This document shows positions 21,826 to 31,122 of a DNA stretch of 34,608 bases, piece by piece; the stretch's first letter is position 1; every line of letters begins with the position of its first letter. This DNA is from an uncultured Bacilli bacterium. Lineage in GTDB: Bacteria > Bacillota_I > Bacilli_A > RF39 > UBA660. The DNA lies in the NCBI GenBank assembly GCA_950097225.1, contig CATNCE010000015.1, positions 1-34,608 of the forward strand, in the 5' to 3' direction. The notes under the pieces are model-generated. The model saw nothing but the letters and a program-made list of their open reading frames with translations. It was not told where the DNA came from and made no database searches. Both the position numbers and the translations under genes were made by a program.

Positions 21826-23466
21826 TTAGCCTCTCTTGATGATTATTTGTTCATTTGCTTGATTTGGGGGTGTAGTATTGACTGGCTTTACAACTTTTTT
21901 AACCAAACGAACTTGGTTTTGTTGAGGCGCAGGTGTTGGATTTTGATTAGTAGCAACTGCTGATGTTGCTACTGCAACAGGATTAGTTGGTTGATGAGTA
22001 CTTACTACTTGTTTTGGAACAACCCGATTGGTAGGAGATACGATATTACCCGAATTAGCGATATTACCTGGAGTTATAACGTTTTGACCATTAACAACTA
22101 CTTGATTAGTACGATTAACAGCATCACGATTAGCATCGGCAATAGCTTGTGTTTTTTGATCATTATGAGCTTTTTTTAGCTTAATGCGAGTAATTAATAT
22201 ATAGGCATTAGTACCAATAAAACCGGCAGATAATAGCCCAATAGCGATTAGCATTATCAGAGAATTATAATTTCTTTTAACGTGAATTACATATTCTGAT
22301 GATGCTTTATCACCATATTGAACTTTAATATAGATATTATTATCGCCCTTAGTTAATGATATTAAGCCATCACCCATAACTGAGTTATCGACATTATCAG
22401 ATTGAGCAATAACGAAAAGCTCTTTTACAGTTGTTGGGACATATATCGTATATTCTTTTACATCTTTATTAAAGTTAAAATCGTAGCCTACAACTTTTAA
22501 ACTAGCTAAATACGTATTATAGATATTAGTATCATCAGGTCTAGTTATAACAACTTGAACAGTAAGTGACTGATTATATTCGTTGCGAATAACTAATTCA
22601 ACAACATTTTTACCTACTGCTAACGTTCTCGTTCCTTCACCAATAATAGCAATGTTGGCAGCAGCAGTTGCGGTTACTTCGACACTTTCAGTATCATAAT
22701 TAACTGTTGCGTAATACTTGCGATTTTGATAAGTAACAGGGAAATCCCCTACTTTAACACTATCTAAGTATAAACCAGGAATTGGTGATTGATGGGGATC
22801 GTTTGGATCAAATATAGGCTGAGTTGTCGTATTAGGTTGGTTTGGATCAAACGTATTTGGCTGAGTTGTACTAGTCTTGTAAGGATCATTATTGGTATTT
22901 GGCTGAGTTGTATTAGTCGTTGGTTTTCCTCCTGTAGGTGGAACCGTTGGCTTTTGAGTTGGACTCGTTGGGTTCGTTGGATTTGTAGGCTTTTGGGTTG
23001 GATTTGTTGGGTTCGTTGGGTTTGTAGGTAATGGATTAACAGTGAATGACTTTTGTTTAGCACCAATATTAATCTCATTATAAGCCTCATCAGCAATCTT
23101 GACACTAGTAAGCTTTAATGTTGCTGTTCCTGGAGATGTTGCACGAATATTAACTATCGCGATAGTAAAGCTTCCTGTTAAGTCTCTAGAAGATACATAA
23201 AGAAGACTGCTTGGCGTATTTTCTTGAGCATTCCATCCGTTTCCTGGAGTAAGAGATTCAATTGTAGCTCCTCCGCTCATGGAAAGTTGAATATCGGCAG
23301 CTGATGCTCCTCCTGTTATAGCATTTCCAGTTATAACACATGTCGTATTCTTTCCTACTTGAACATTATTACAGGTAATGTTAACAGAGAAAGAACCTGC
23401 ATCAACATAAAATGGGCATACAATTAATAAAAATATTCCAAATAGAATTAACTTATATTTTTTCAT
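21826..23466 (-). CDS. membrane-anchored cohesin-like/cadherin-like surface protein (546 aa)
   Basis: Order: signal peptide (1-22); cohesin-like beta sandwich (about 24-145, from AGSFSVNITCNNVQVGKN to the IGAKQKSFTV end); a Pro/Thr/Asn linker with TNPTNP and TQP repeats (146-230); two cadherin-like beta sandwich domains (about 231-312 and 315-400, the second showing YLASLKV, YTIYVPTTV, KGDNNIYIKV); a TM helix (about 403-427); and a 115-residue cytoplasmic tail rich in Q, N and P. It should display the cohesin-like domain away from the membrane. The long inner tail is unusual for a simple anchor and could bind a partner inside. It starts with a GGAG site and overlaps the 171-aa receptor gene by 14 nt. 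The cohesin call rests on fold pattern, not on a database match. Confidence 0.75.
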   Translation of the reverse strand: MKKYKLILFGIFLLIVCPFYVDAGSFSVNITCNNVQVGKNTTCVITGNAITGGASAADIQLSMSGGATIESLTPGNGWNAQENTPSSLLYVSSRDLTGSFTIAIVNIRATSPGTATLKLTSVKIADEAYNEINIGAKQKSFTVNPLPTNPTNPTNPTQKPTNPTNPTSPTQKPTVPPTGGKPTTNTTQPNTNNDPYKTSTTQPNTFDPNQPNTTTQPIFDPNDPHQSPIPGLYLDSVKVGDFPVTYQNRKYYATVNYDTESVEVTATAAANIAIIGEGTRTLAVGKNVVELVIRNEYNQSLTVQVVITRPDDTNIYNTYLASLKVVGYDFNFNKDVKEYTIYVPTTVKELFVIAQSDNVDNSVMGDGLISLTKGDNNIYIKVQYGDKASSEYVIHVKRNYNSLIMLIAIGLLSAGFIGTNAYILITRIKLKKAHNDQKTQAIADANRDAVNRTNQVVVNGQNVITPGNIANSGNIVSPTNRVVPKQVVSTHQPTNPVAVATSAVATNQNPTPAPQQNQVRLVKKVVKPVNTTPPNQANEQIIIKRG

Positions 23467-23968
23467 GTTTGTTACTCCTTCTTTTTATTATCCAGATAAT
23501 ACTTATTATTCCTATTAATATAATAACACATGGAATAATAAATTTTATGATACTTCGTTCCTTTTTAGGAATATTGACACTTGTTGAGATGAGATGCTCT
23601 TGAAAAAAGCTATCATATACTTTTAGATCTTTAATAATTATATCACTTTCTTTAAGCTCTTTAGATGATTTTAGGGTTATTGTACCTAACTTCTTAAATC
23701 CTGTGTAATCTTTTTCTGAATAAAGAGAAAACCACTTATCTTCCATGCTTCCTTCCCAAGATCCATCAACACTTGTTGCCGTTATTTTGGCATACTCAGG
23801 CACTTCATAGTGAAAATCAATTGCACTTATGGGATAGTCAAATAAAGAGGCAAATGTACAGACAAATTCTTCTTTATCACCTGTACATTGGATACTTACC
23901 TCTTCTTTGGCTAAAACACTTATTGGTGCTAATAGTAGTATTATTAATAGTAAAATCTTATATTTCAT
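23453..23968 (-). CDS. small membrane-anchored cohesin-like protein (171 aa)
   Basis: The start at 23968 has GAGG 8 nt upstream; the ATG two codons earlier is too close to it. Order: signal peptide (MKYKILLLIILLLAPISVLA), a single beta-sandwich ectodomain of about 120 residues (EVSIQCTGDKEEFVCTF, AISAIDFHYEVPEY-type cohesin strands, LGTITLKSSKEL), a TM helix at about 138-160, and a basic tail (KRRSNKHEKI). The strand order and the GTITLK strand resemble cohesin modules. It overlaps the giant dockerin gene by 11 nt at its start and the 546-aa gene by 14 nt at its end, so the three are co-translated. It is probably the short-arm receptor or a chaperone for the dockerin. Confidence 0.7.
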   Translation of the reverse strand: MKYKILLLIILLLAPISVLAKEEVSIQCTGDKEEFVCTFASLFDYPISAIDFHYEVPEYAKITATSVDGSWEGSMEDKWFSLYSEKDYTGFKKLGTITLKSSKELKESDIIIKDLKVYDSFFQEHLISTSVNIPKKERSIIKFIIPCVIILIGIISIIWIIKRRSNKHEKI

Positions 23969-26900
23969 TGTCATTTCCTCGATAGAAACGATAAAGCTTA
24001 GCTACATCTCCACTGGTTACATTGTCGCGTTTTAAAATACGAGCTGCTCTTAAGATATTTTCATCTGGAGTTATGATATTACGAACAATTCGCACTAGGT
24101 AAGCAAAATCTCCAGTGTCAATCGCACCATTACCATTTAAGTCCCCAATGACAATTATGGTATAAGTACTATTACCACTTATAAGTTTATAATTAGTTCC
24201 AACAACTTCGGTAGTAGAAGTCACATCTTCGTTCTTGTTGTTAACAATCTTGTAGTTAGGTTGGATATTTTGGATATTACTGATAAATACTTCTTTTCTT
24301 AGACGTAATTCAGTCATTTTATTGACAAAGATAATTTTATTTTCATTATCAATATCATAAATTGGCGATTTTAATGCCTCAGTAACATTGACAACGAAAG
24401 TCTTAAAATACTCTTTATTATGAACGGTTATAGTCGTCTCTCCCTTGGATTTAGCTATAATGTTATTATTTTCAACAACAGCAACATCAGGATTAGATGA
24501 TGTGTATTTCATATTTTTATTTGTAGCATCTTCAGGACTTATATATAATTCAAATGCTTTTACGTCTCCTGGATCTAACGTTATAGCGCCGGTTAGATCT
24601 TGTTTATCGATTATAATTGAAAGATCAGTTATCCTTTTATATTCGAGAACTTCTCTAGTTATTGATGCATATGGAAGTCCCTTTATACAAAGAGCAAATT
24701 CGACATTACCATATGAAACATCATCATAATCAAACGTTATTTGCTTGTATTCTTCAACTAAATTGTAATTAGATTTTATTTCTGTAATTACACGTCCATT
24801 ATTAATTATTTTAATCGAATAATCATTATCAATTGGATGATTAGATGAGAAATTTATAGTTCCTAGTACACCAATATAATCATAAAGATTATCCGTATTA
24901 TTAATTTTTTCTTTAGTTACAATGCTAGATGATGAGAATATATTTACTCTATAACTATTTTGGTCAATTGTAAAACGCAAGCGATTAGAGATGTTATAGT
25001 TATTCAAAACGTCTCCTAATAATGCAGCAACATAGTAAGTACCTACTCTAGCTTTGTATGGTAAAATCTTAATACGATAGGTGTCATTAGAGACCTTTAT
25101 AACATCAAAGCTATTGGCAACATTATCACTAGAAATACTAGAATAAACTATATTATTATAGTTATCATAGACGCGGAATTTTAGGTTGTTAAGATCGGCA
25201 GCTGTTAGATTAGTTGTATCAACCTTAAATTCATAATATTGATTATCATTTTCAGCGATTATTGGGCTTGTTGAAGCCTTTATATCTTTAATCATGATTT
25301 CTTTATATTCGCCATATAAATCTATTTCGGTAGTATTAGTAGTAATATTTTGCGTAGAAGCATCGCGATATTCAAGATGAACTACGTATCTTCCTGCTTC
25401 TAGATTTTGAGTAGTTGCTGTGTATTCAAGACGAACAGCATTTCCTTGTTTAGTAATCTTAAACTTATTAGTAACATCAGTGTTATCAGTTATTGATGTT
25501 ACCTTAACTGTCATATTATTTACTAAGATATTATAGTTGCTACGGAAATTCACAATGTATGTTCCTCCATAATTATTATGGATAAGTCCGTCTTTGGTCT
25601 TTGATTCGATATCAACATTAGTAATTTCAATTTTACGTTCATAATCAGCCATAGTAAAGTCAACTGTCTTATTTAATACGAATGTATTTTTAGCATATGA
25701 CATATAGACACGATAAGTACCTGGTTTTAAATTGTTATTAGGTTCATATCTTAGACTAACTTGGAACTCATTGGCATCTGGAGTTGTACTCATAAATGTC
25801 TTTGTAAATTCACTTGTTACATCTTTATTTTCAAAGTCTTTGACGATAATATTGTCAGTAAATTCTGTTTTTACTAATGTATTGTCAACTAAATTACCAT
25901 TAAACATTTCATTGGTAATAAGATTTAAAATTATTTCACCACCCTGTTCGCGATTTGGAACCGCTGGAGATGGATCGTATGTTACTTCTTTTACTCGATA
26001 ATCAAAGTATATTTCACTAAAATTGAATACTTGATGATCTTCAATTACACGACCATCGGCATCTTGATAACTAACCATTACTAAGACGTCTCCTGCCGGA
26101 ATTTGTTTATTACTATTATATTCTAATTCTAGTTTATGTTCATTTCTAAATTTGTCAGAACTATAAATAAAATAGCTATTGTAATCGATGTTTTGATTAT
26201 TATTAGTAATATTTACGGTTGCCTCTTCATAGCCGATTCCTAAAACAGTTACAGGTATTATAATCGTAGCATCTTTATTAGTGAATAAAGATTGGCTTAT
26301 TTCATTGTCACTTAGTTTAGTAGCGATAGCAGCATCCCCAAACTTAATTTCGGCATATTCTGCGACGATATTAAAGTTATATACGGCATAGTCACGAGAG
26401 GAATAATAAATAACTAATTGATATGCTCCTTTGTCTAGTATACCTTGAGCATTAGCTTTTAATTTTAAATCAATATTGATGTTATCATGAGTTATAACTT
26501 CAAAGTAGTTATTGAAATTAATTGCCGTATCTGGTGAACATATAGATGCATTAGCACAATCTTGAGTAATAATAAACTGCGCATTTTCTTCGTGAATAGT
26601 ATCTAAGGTTACATCGATATGCGTATCAGGAATATTGCTATAAAATCCTGGAGCCTTGTGAGTTTTACCAGAATCATCTATAAGACCATAGATATCGGCA
26701 TCGAGAATTTCCCATCCGAAGGTCTCTTTCATAGAAGCCATTTCATATTCAAATTCCTGGCCATTATAAATGACTTTTAAATAGAAGCTTCCGTCGAATA
26801 TTCGATCAATTTTATCGATATTTAAGTGTAAGAAAATATTTCCATTGTAACTATCTTTTATTACTTCTGGGTCTTTTTCTTCCCAACGATCAGTTATAGT

Positions 26901-29900
26901 GAACATGCGATCAGTTGATGATTCACTTGATACGTCGATGTAACGACGAGTCTCAGGATCAAAATACTGAACGATATATTGAATTTTACGAACACCATCT
27001 ATTGGCTCTAAATCTTCATAGTTAATATATTGAGAAGTTATGCTGCGTTCAATATACATTTCATTGGCTTTGGCGTGTCCTTTTTCAATTCCCATGTGGA
27101 AACTGAATGTGTCGCGTTCGACATTAAATATAAAATTATCAGTTAATAATTCCCCGTTTGGCTCTTGATAACTTATAGTTAAAGTATATTTTCCAACTGG
27201 AGCCAAGAGATTTGATGTATCTTCAAAGTAATTCATTAAAGTCATCGTATATAAATTGTTTTCAGCATCGAGAATTACGTTATCTTCGGTGTAAGAGAAC
27301 AAAATATGATCATTAACATCGGAGAATGTTTTATTCTCTTTATTCCAAGTTAAGACATCTGGTACGCCCTCATCAGTTTCATGAGTCATAGAGAAATTAA
27401 AATTATCAACATTAGCTATATAGTATCCTTTAACAGGAATGGTTAAACTAGATGCAAAGTTGTGATAGAAAGAGGTCTTTGTTATGGAACTATTATCGAC
27501 ACTAAGTCCGTAGTAATTTCCTGATAGCTCAAACTCTTCTATAACATCATCCATATCGTATCCATTATTACTATAGCTAAACACAATACGATATGTTCCT
27601 TTGCGAATAAGATCCATATTAGTCACCATGTGAATATTAGAACTAGTTAGTAAGTTATTTACCGATGTTAATTCACTTAATTCACGAGTTGGACGAATAT
27701 TATCTGTTATTGTGAAGTGATCATTGGCATCAATCCAATTATTACCATCTTTAAACTGAATTTTATATGAGAAATTCTCTAAATTATACATATATCCTAA
27801 TCTAAAGTTGATATCTACATAACTTTCAACATTTGTATAAGCTTTATCAGCACTACTTATTGAGTTAGATAAGGCAAAGTTATCGATAAGAACATCATAG
27901 TTAGGAACATCATAGTGAAGTGAAGTCATGTGAATATTACGCATCCACATCTCGGGATATACATTACGGTCAATAGCAGCATCATCCGAGTCATCATTAT
28001 AAATATATCCAACTCCCTTAGCAGCATTGTGAGTTACATAAATGTAATAAAATCCTGGATTAACTTCGGTCTTTGGCAAGATAGTTATCGTTCTTTTAGG
28101 ATCAGGAGAGGTACGATTTACAGTAATATAGAATTGATCAGTTACCTCATTACCTACTAATGGCTCGCCGTTTTCTTCAGTTATTTGATAACGCCCTCTT
28201 ATTCCTCCTAGAAGATAATTATTGTCATGATCAAAGGCGAATGTGGTAGCAATAAGACGATACATTTCTGAATAAGTCTGTTTAAAACTATCATTCATTA
28301 CTTTAACGATTGGATTTGGATTTCCGTTAACCGTGTATTCAACGGATAAGTCAGTAGCATCAGCGGAAGCAGCAAACGTACGAATAACATGCATGCTAAA
28401 GTTATCACTTATAATGTTACCATTAGCGTCTAAATTGTAATATTTTAACTTAGTTGCACCTGGAGTGTAATCACTTATGTACTGATATGCATCGGCATAC
28501 TTAGTAGCAAATTCGCTTATTGGCAGGGTTTGCCCCGTTTGATAATTTACTCCGCCATCGAGACTCAGATCGTAATAGACTGTGTTGTTGTAAATACGAT
28601 TAATTTTAGCAATGTAATCTACTTCGTCAAAGAAGAAAATATTTCCGTCTTCATCTTCGTCAGCACGACGATCGAAGATACGATATCCGATAGAATCTTT
28701 TTCAATATTGTCTATATCTACTTTCGTTTTCTTCATGTAAAATCCAACATAGTATTCATACTTTTTATTACTATTTGGATAATTAGTCATTAAAATGTCA
28801 CTAGGATCATTAGAATGATTATCATATTCACTATATACATAGTAGTCGATTTTTCCATCAGATAGTGTAAATTTAGAAGATGAATCATATTTTCCAAACC
28901 CATAGTATAGAGTATAATCCCCAATGTAGTAGTCTTGATTAGATAAATACTTAATAGTTACATAGATATACCCATCAGCAATTTCACTATAATCAAGTTC
29001 TAGGGCAAAGTTTGAATCGTAAACTGTTTCTCCTAGATTCTCAACAAGAATTTGGGGAGCGCGACCTATTGGTACATCTTTTACTAGTTGCACTTGTAGA
29101 TTTGCAACTTCTTCTTGAGTATACGCTTCAAAGTAAAGTTTTAATTTAAGTTCTCCACCTGTGATGGATAATGGTACTAAATCAGGCTGTTTTACAATAT
29201 TTTTAACAACCTTAGTTCCGATTCCTGAGTCATGATAGAATATATCGCCTGTTTCTTCATCACGAGTGTATTGATTAGACATTAAAGTACCATAGGCAGA
29301 AGGATTAGCAGCTTTAAAATCATCTACTTCTTCTTTTATTAGAGTATCACTTGAACGACCTTTATAATAGTAAACATAGTATTTTTCAACCTCTATAGTT
29401 TCAGGTGGTTTTGGTTCACCTTCACCTTCTCCTTCGCCAGATCCACCTTCTCCACCACCAGGGTCAGTCCCTTCAGGAGTGGGTGGTTCGGTTTCGCCAG
29501 GATTTTCTGGATCAGTTGTTTCACCTGGATTTTCTGGATCGGTTTCTCCCTCAGGGTTATCCGGATCAGTAGGTTCTGGCTCAATAGGAATACTTACAAT
29601 TTCTTTTGTGTATTTAACAATGTAAATAGAATTATTGTAGTTTACGGCAACCTTATTTTCATTACGATTGTCTGTAGTTATTTTAGAATATGCCAAATTT
29701 GGATATGTTTCTTTTAATTCTTGCTCGGAATATTTTACTTCTTCATATGTACCATTGTTATTTTCACGAACAATGTATTTTTTTACACCTGTTGTATTCT
29801 CGGTTCCTACGACATCTATATCATAATTTAAATGTTGATAAGATATCTGATAACGATTAGCCTTACGTTGAGCTTGTAACTCAGTAAAAATAGAACGCTT

Positions 29901-30974
29901 ATCAGTAATTGTAAAAGTAAACTTTCTGGTATAGTTTGGCACTAGGTCACTAGAAAAGTCTTCTTGATCACGCAATGTAAGTGTAAATGTATACGTTCCT
30001 TTAGGAGTATAATTATCATTAACATCGACGAAATCACCATTTTCTAAGATAATTTCTCTTTTAATATTTTTAAATGAAATTATGTCATTACGAACATCAA
30101 AAATAAAGGCATCAGTATAGTCAATACCATTTTTCTTAATGGCGTAATCAAAATCTTGGAAAGTCAAATTCTCTGGTAATTTTTGAGAGAATTCTACTTG
30201 CCAAGTATTTTCTAAGTTTTCAGGCACGGTTTCATTATCAGAATCATAAATAATGTCAAAATTAAATTCTTTTTTCAAGACGTCAAAGGTTTTGGTTACT
30301 GAGTTTGAATTATTATAATTTATTTTTATACGATAACGTCCAGCTGTAACTTTAGCTTTATTAGTAATAGTTACATTCATTGTACCAATATTTTCTTCAT
30401 CAACTTCAAAAATTCTTTCAATGTTAAAAAGTTCTGATGCATCCTCACCTAGACTGTCGATAAGTTCAATATCGATACGATCTGCCTCAGTTTGTGCAAC
30501 ATTTTTAATATTGCTAATATCAAACGTTATTTTTAATGGATCTTCAACACGAATCGGATCTGGTTCAATAGTTAATGGTCCTACACTTAGAGATATTGGA
30601 TTAGTAGTGGTAGTATTTATAGTTTCACAAGTTTCATTTTTGGATAAGTAGTTGGTAGATATATATTTTTCACTGGAATTACTAATTTTAGCCCAGTCGC
30701 CCTCTTCAGTCATACAATAAACTTTAACTTCTGTACATTTATCAACTGATGCAATAATGTTAGAATCATTAATAATTGTAGACGAACGAATACGTACCCC
30801 ATCAGCAGTTACATAGTAAATCTCTGGCTCGCCAACAACGCATGAAGAAGCTGCATGTTTCGAGTTTGCAATTGTACGAATGCTTTTTTCCAAGCCGCTA
30901 AAACGAGTTTGAACTAAAAGAAAAATTCCGACAATTAAAATAACGGCCAATACTTTTTGAACGTACTTCTTCAT
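23958..30974 (-). CDS. giant dockerin-bearing surface protein (2338 aa)
   Basis: Order: a hydrophobic N-terminal segment (7-22) that anchors or exports the chain; an SH3b domain (about 50-112, DGVRIRSS, GDWAKIS) that may bind cell wall; beta-sandwich-like domains to about 460; a Pro/Glu/Gly linker (about 461-525) made of PENPGET and GEGEGEG runs; then a long array of repeated beta-sandwich-like units, each showing a GTYRI/GKYTL-type strand; a Big2-like domain (about 2115-2200, LDPGDVKAFEL, YTSSNPDVAVV); a pre-dockerin domain (about 2205-2272); and a C-terminal dockerin. The first dockerin loop, DLNGNGAIDTGD, has all calcium ligands. The second (RDNVTSGD) is degenerate. The promoter and start are clear (TATAAT 24 bp upstream). 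The chain is probably an adhesin or scaffold held by the cohesin-like receptors. Confidence 0.82.
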   Translation of the reverse strand: MKKYVQKVLAVILIVGIFLLVQTRFSGLEKSIRTIANSKHAASSCVVGEPEIYYVTADGVRIRSSTIINDSNIIASVDKCTEVKVYCMTEEGDWAKISNSSEKYISTNYLSKNETCETINTTTTNPISLSVGPLTIEPDPIRVEDPLKITFDISNIKNVAQTEADRIDIELIDSLGEDASELFNIERIFEVDEENIGTMNVTITNKAKVTAGRYRIKINYNNSNSVTKTFDVLKKEFNFDIIYDSDNETVPENLENTWQVEFSQKLPENLTFQDFDYAIKKNGIDYTDAFIFDVRNDIISFKNIKREIILENGDFVDVNDNYTPKGTYTFTLTLRDQEDFSSDLVPNYTRKFTFTITDKRSIFTELQAQRKANRYQISYQHLNYDIDVVGTENTTGVKKYIVRENNNGTYEEVKYSEQELKETYPNLAYSKITTDNRNENKVAVNYNNSIYIVKYTKEIVSIPIEPEPTDPDNPEGETDPENPGETTDPENPGETEPPTPEGTDPGGGEGGSGEGEGEGEPKPPETIEVEKYYVYYYKGRSSDTLIKEEVDDFKAANPSAYGTLMSNQYTRDEETGDIFYHDSGIGTKVVKNIVKQPDLVPLSITGGELKLKLYFEAYTQEEVANLQVQLVKDVPIGRAPQILVENLGETVYDSNFALELDYSEIADGYIYVTIKYLSNQDYYIGDYTLYYGFGKYDSSSKFTLSDGKIDYYVYSEYDNHSNDPSDILMTNYPNSNKKYEYYVGFYMKKTKVDIDNIEKDSIGYRIFDRRADEDEDGNIFFFDEVDYIAKINRIYNNTVYYDLSLDGGVNYQTGQTLPISEFATKYADAYQYISDYTPGATKLKYYNLDANGNIISDNFSMHVIRTFAASADATDLSVEYTVNGNPNPIVKVMNDSFKQTYSEMYRLIATTFAFDHDNNYLLGGIRGRYQITEENGEPLVGNEVTDQFYITVNRTSPDPKRTITILPKTEVNPGFYYIYVTHNAAKGVGYIYNDDSDDAAIDRNVYPEMWMRNIHMTSLHYDVPNYDVLIDNFALSNSISSADKAYTNVESYVDINFRLGYMYNLENFSYKIQFKDGNNWIDANDHFTITDNIRPTRELSELTSVNNLLTSSNIHMVTNMDLIRKGTYRIVFSYSNNGYDMDDVIEEFELSGNYYGLSVDNSSITKTSFYHNFASSLTIPVKGYYIANVDNFNFSMTHETDEGVPDVLTWNKENKTFSDVNDHILFSYTEDNVILDAENNLYTMTLMNYFEDTSNLLAPVGKYTLTISYQEPNGELLTDNFIFNVERDTFSFHMGIEKGHAKANEMYIERSITSQYINYEDLEPIDGVRKIQYIVQYFDPETRRYIDVSSESSTDRMFTITDRWEEKDPEVIKDSYNGNIFLHLNIDKIDRIFDGSFYLKVIYNGQEFEYEMASMKETFGWEILDADIYGLIDDSGKTHKAPGFYSNIPDTHIDVTLDTIHEENAQFIITQDCANASICSPDTAINFNNYFEVITHDNINIDLKLKANAQGILDKGAYQLVIYYSSRDYAVYNFNIVAEYAEIKFGDAAIATKLSDNEISQSLFTNKDATIIIPVTVLGIGYEEATVNITNNNQNIDYNSYFIYSSDKFRNEHKLELEYNSNKQIPAGDVLVMVSYQDADGRVIEDHQVFNFSEIYFDYRVKEVTYDPSPAVPNREQGGEIILNLITNEMFNGNLVDNTLVKTEFTDNIIVKDFENKDVTSEFTKTFMSTTPDANEFQVSLRYEPNNNLKPGTYRVYMSYAKNTFVLNKTVDFTMADYERKIEITNVDIESKTKDGLIHNNYGGTYIVNFRSNYNILVNNMTVKVTSITDNTDVTNKFKITKQGNAVRLEYTATTQNLEAGRYVVHLEYRDASTQNITTNTTEIDLYGEYKEIMIKDIKASTSPIIAENDNQYYEFKVDTTNLTAADLNNLKFRVYDNYNNIVYSSISSDNVANSFDVIKVSNDTYRIKILPYKARVGTYYVAALLGDVLNNYNISNRLRFTIDQNSYRVNIFSSSSIVTKEKINNTDNLYDYIGVLGTINFSSNHPIDNDYSIKIINNGRVITEIKSNYNLVEEYKQITFDYDDVSYGNVEFALCIKGLPYASITREVLEYKRITDLSIIIDKQDLTGAITLDPGDVKAFELYISPEDATNKNMKYTSSNPDVAVVENNNIIAKSKGETTITVHNKEYFKTFVVNVTEALKSPIYDIDNENKIIFVNKMTELRLRKEVFISNIQNIQPNYKIVNNKNEDVTSTTEVVGTNYKLISGNSTYTIIVIGDLNGNGAIDTGDFAYLVRIVRNIITPDENILRAARILKRDNVTSGDVAKLYRFYRGNDNEI

Positions 30975-30995
30975 ATATCCACATCCTATGATAAA

Positions 30996-31024
30996 ATTAT
31001 ACCATCACAAGCATTTTATGTAAA
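30996..31024 (-). promoter_or_regulatory. promoter of the surface operon
   Basis: On the minus strand TTTACA (31024-31019), a 17-bp spacer and a perfect TATAAT (31001-30996) lie upstream of the 2338-aa gene. An AGGATGTGG site follows before the ATG. Confidence 0.75.
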
Positions 31025-31091
31025 TACCTCATTCCGGCTTAATCACCTATATTATGTGCAAAATCGACATATTTATTAGCAGTCATTTGAT

Positions 31092-31122
31092 AAAAAAATT
31101 AAATCCCCTATTCGGAATTTAA
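31092..31122 (-). terminator. terminator of adenosine deaminase gene
   Basis: TTAAAT and ATTTAA arms plus CC/GG pairs flank GAATA, and seven T follow on the minus strand. The stop codon of the deaminase gene lies in the loop. Confidence 0.75.

Noticed and set aside
22764-23105. Minus-strand frame with many RIQLSQI/QRTQ repeats inside the 546-aa gene
   Set aside because: It is a frame shadow of the Pro/Thr linker; the repeats come from the repetitive codons of the real gene.
29393-29584. 63-aa frame inside the giant gene
   Set aside because: It is a shadow of the Pro/Glu/Gly linker in another frame, without a ribosome binding site.
21826-30974. Cellulosome or amylosome locus
   Set aside because: No catalytic or carbohydrate-binding module was seen in any of the genes, and the giant protein consists of structural domains, so a degradative complex is not supported by this window.
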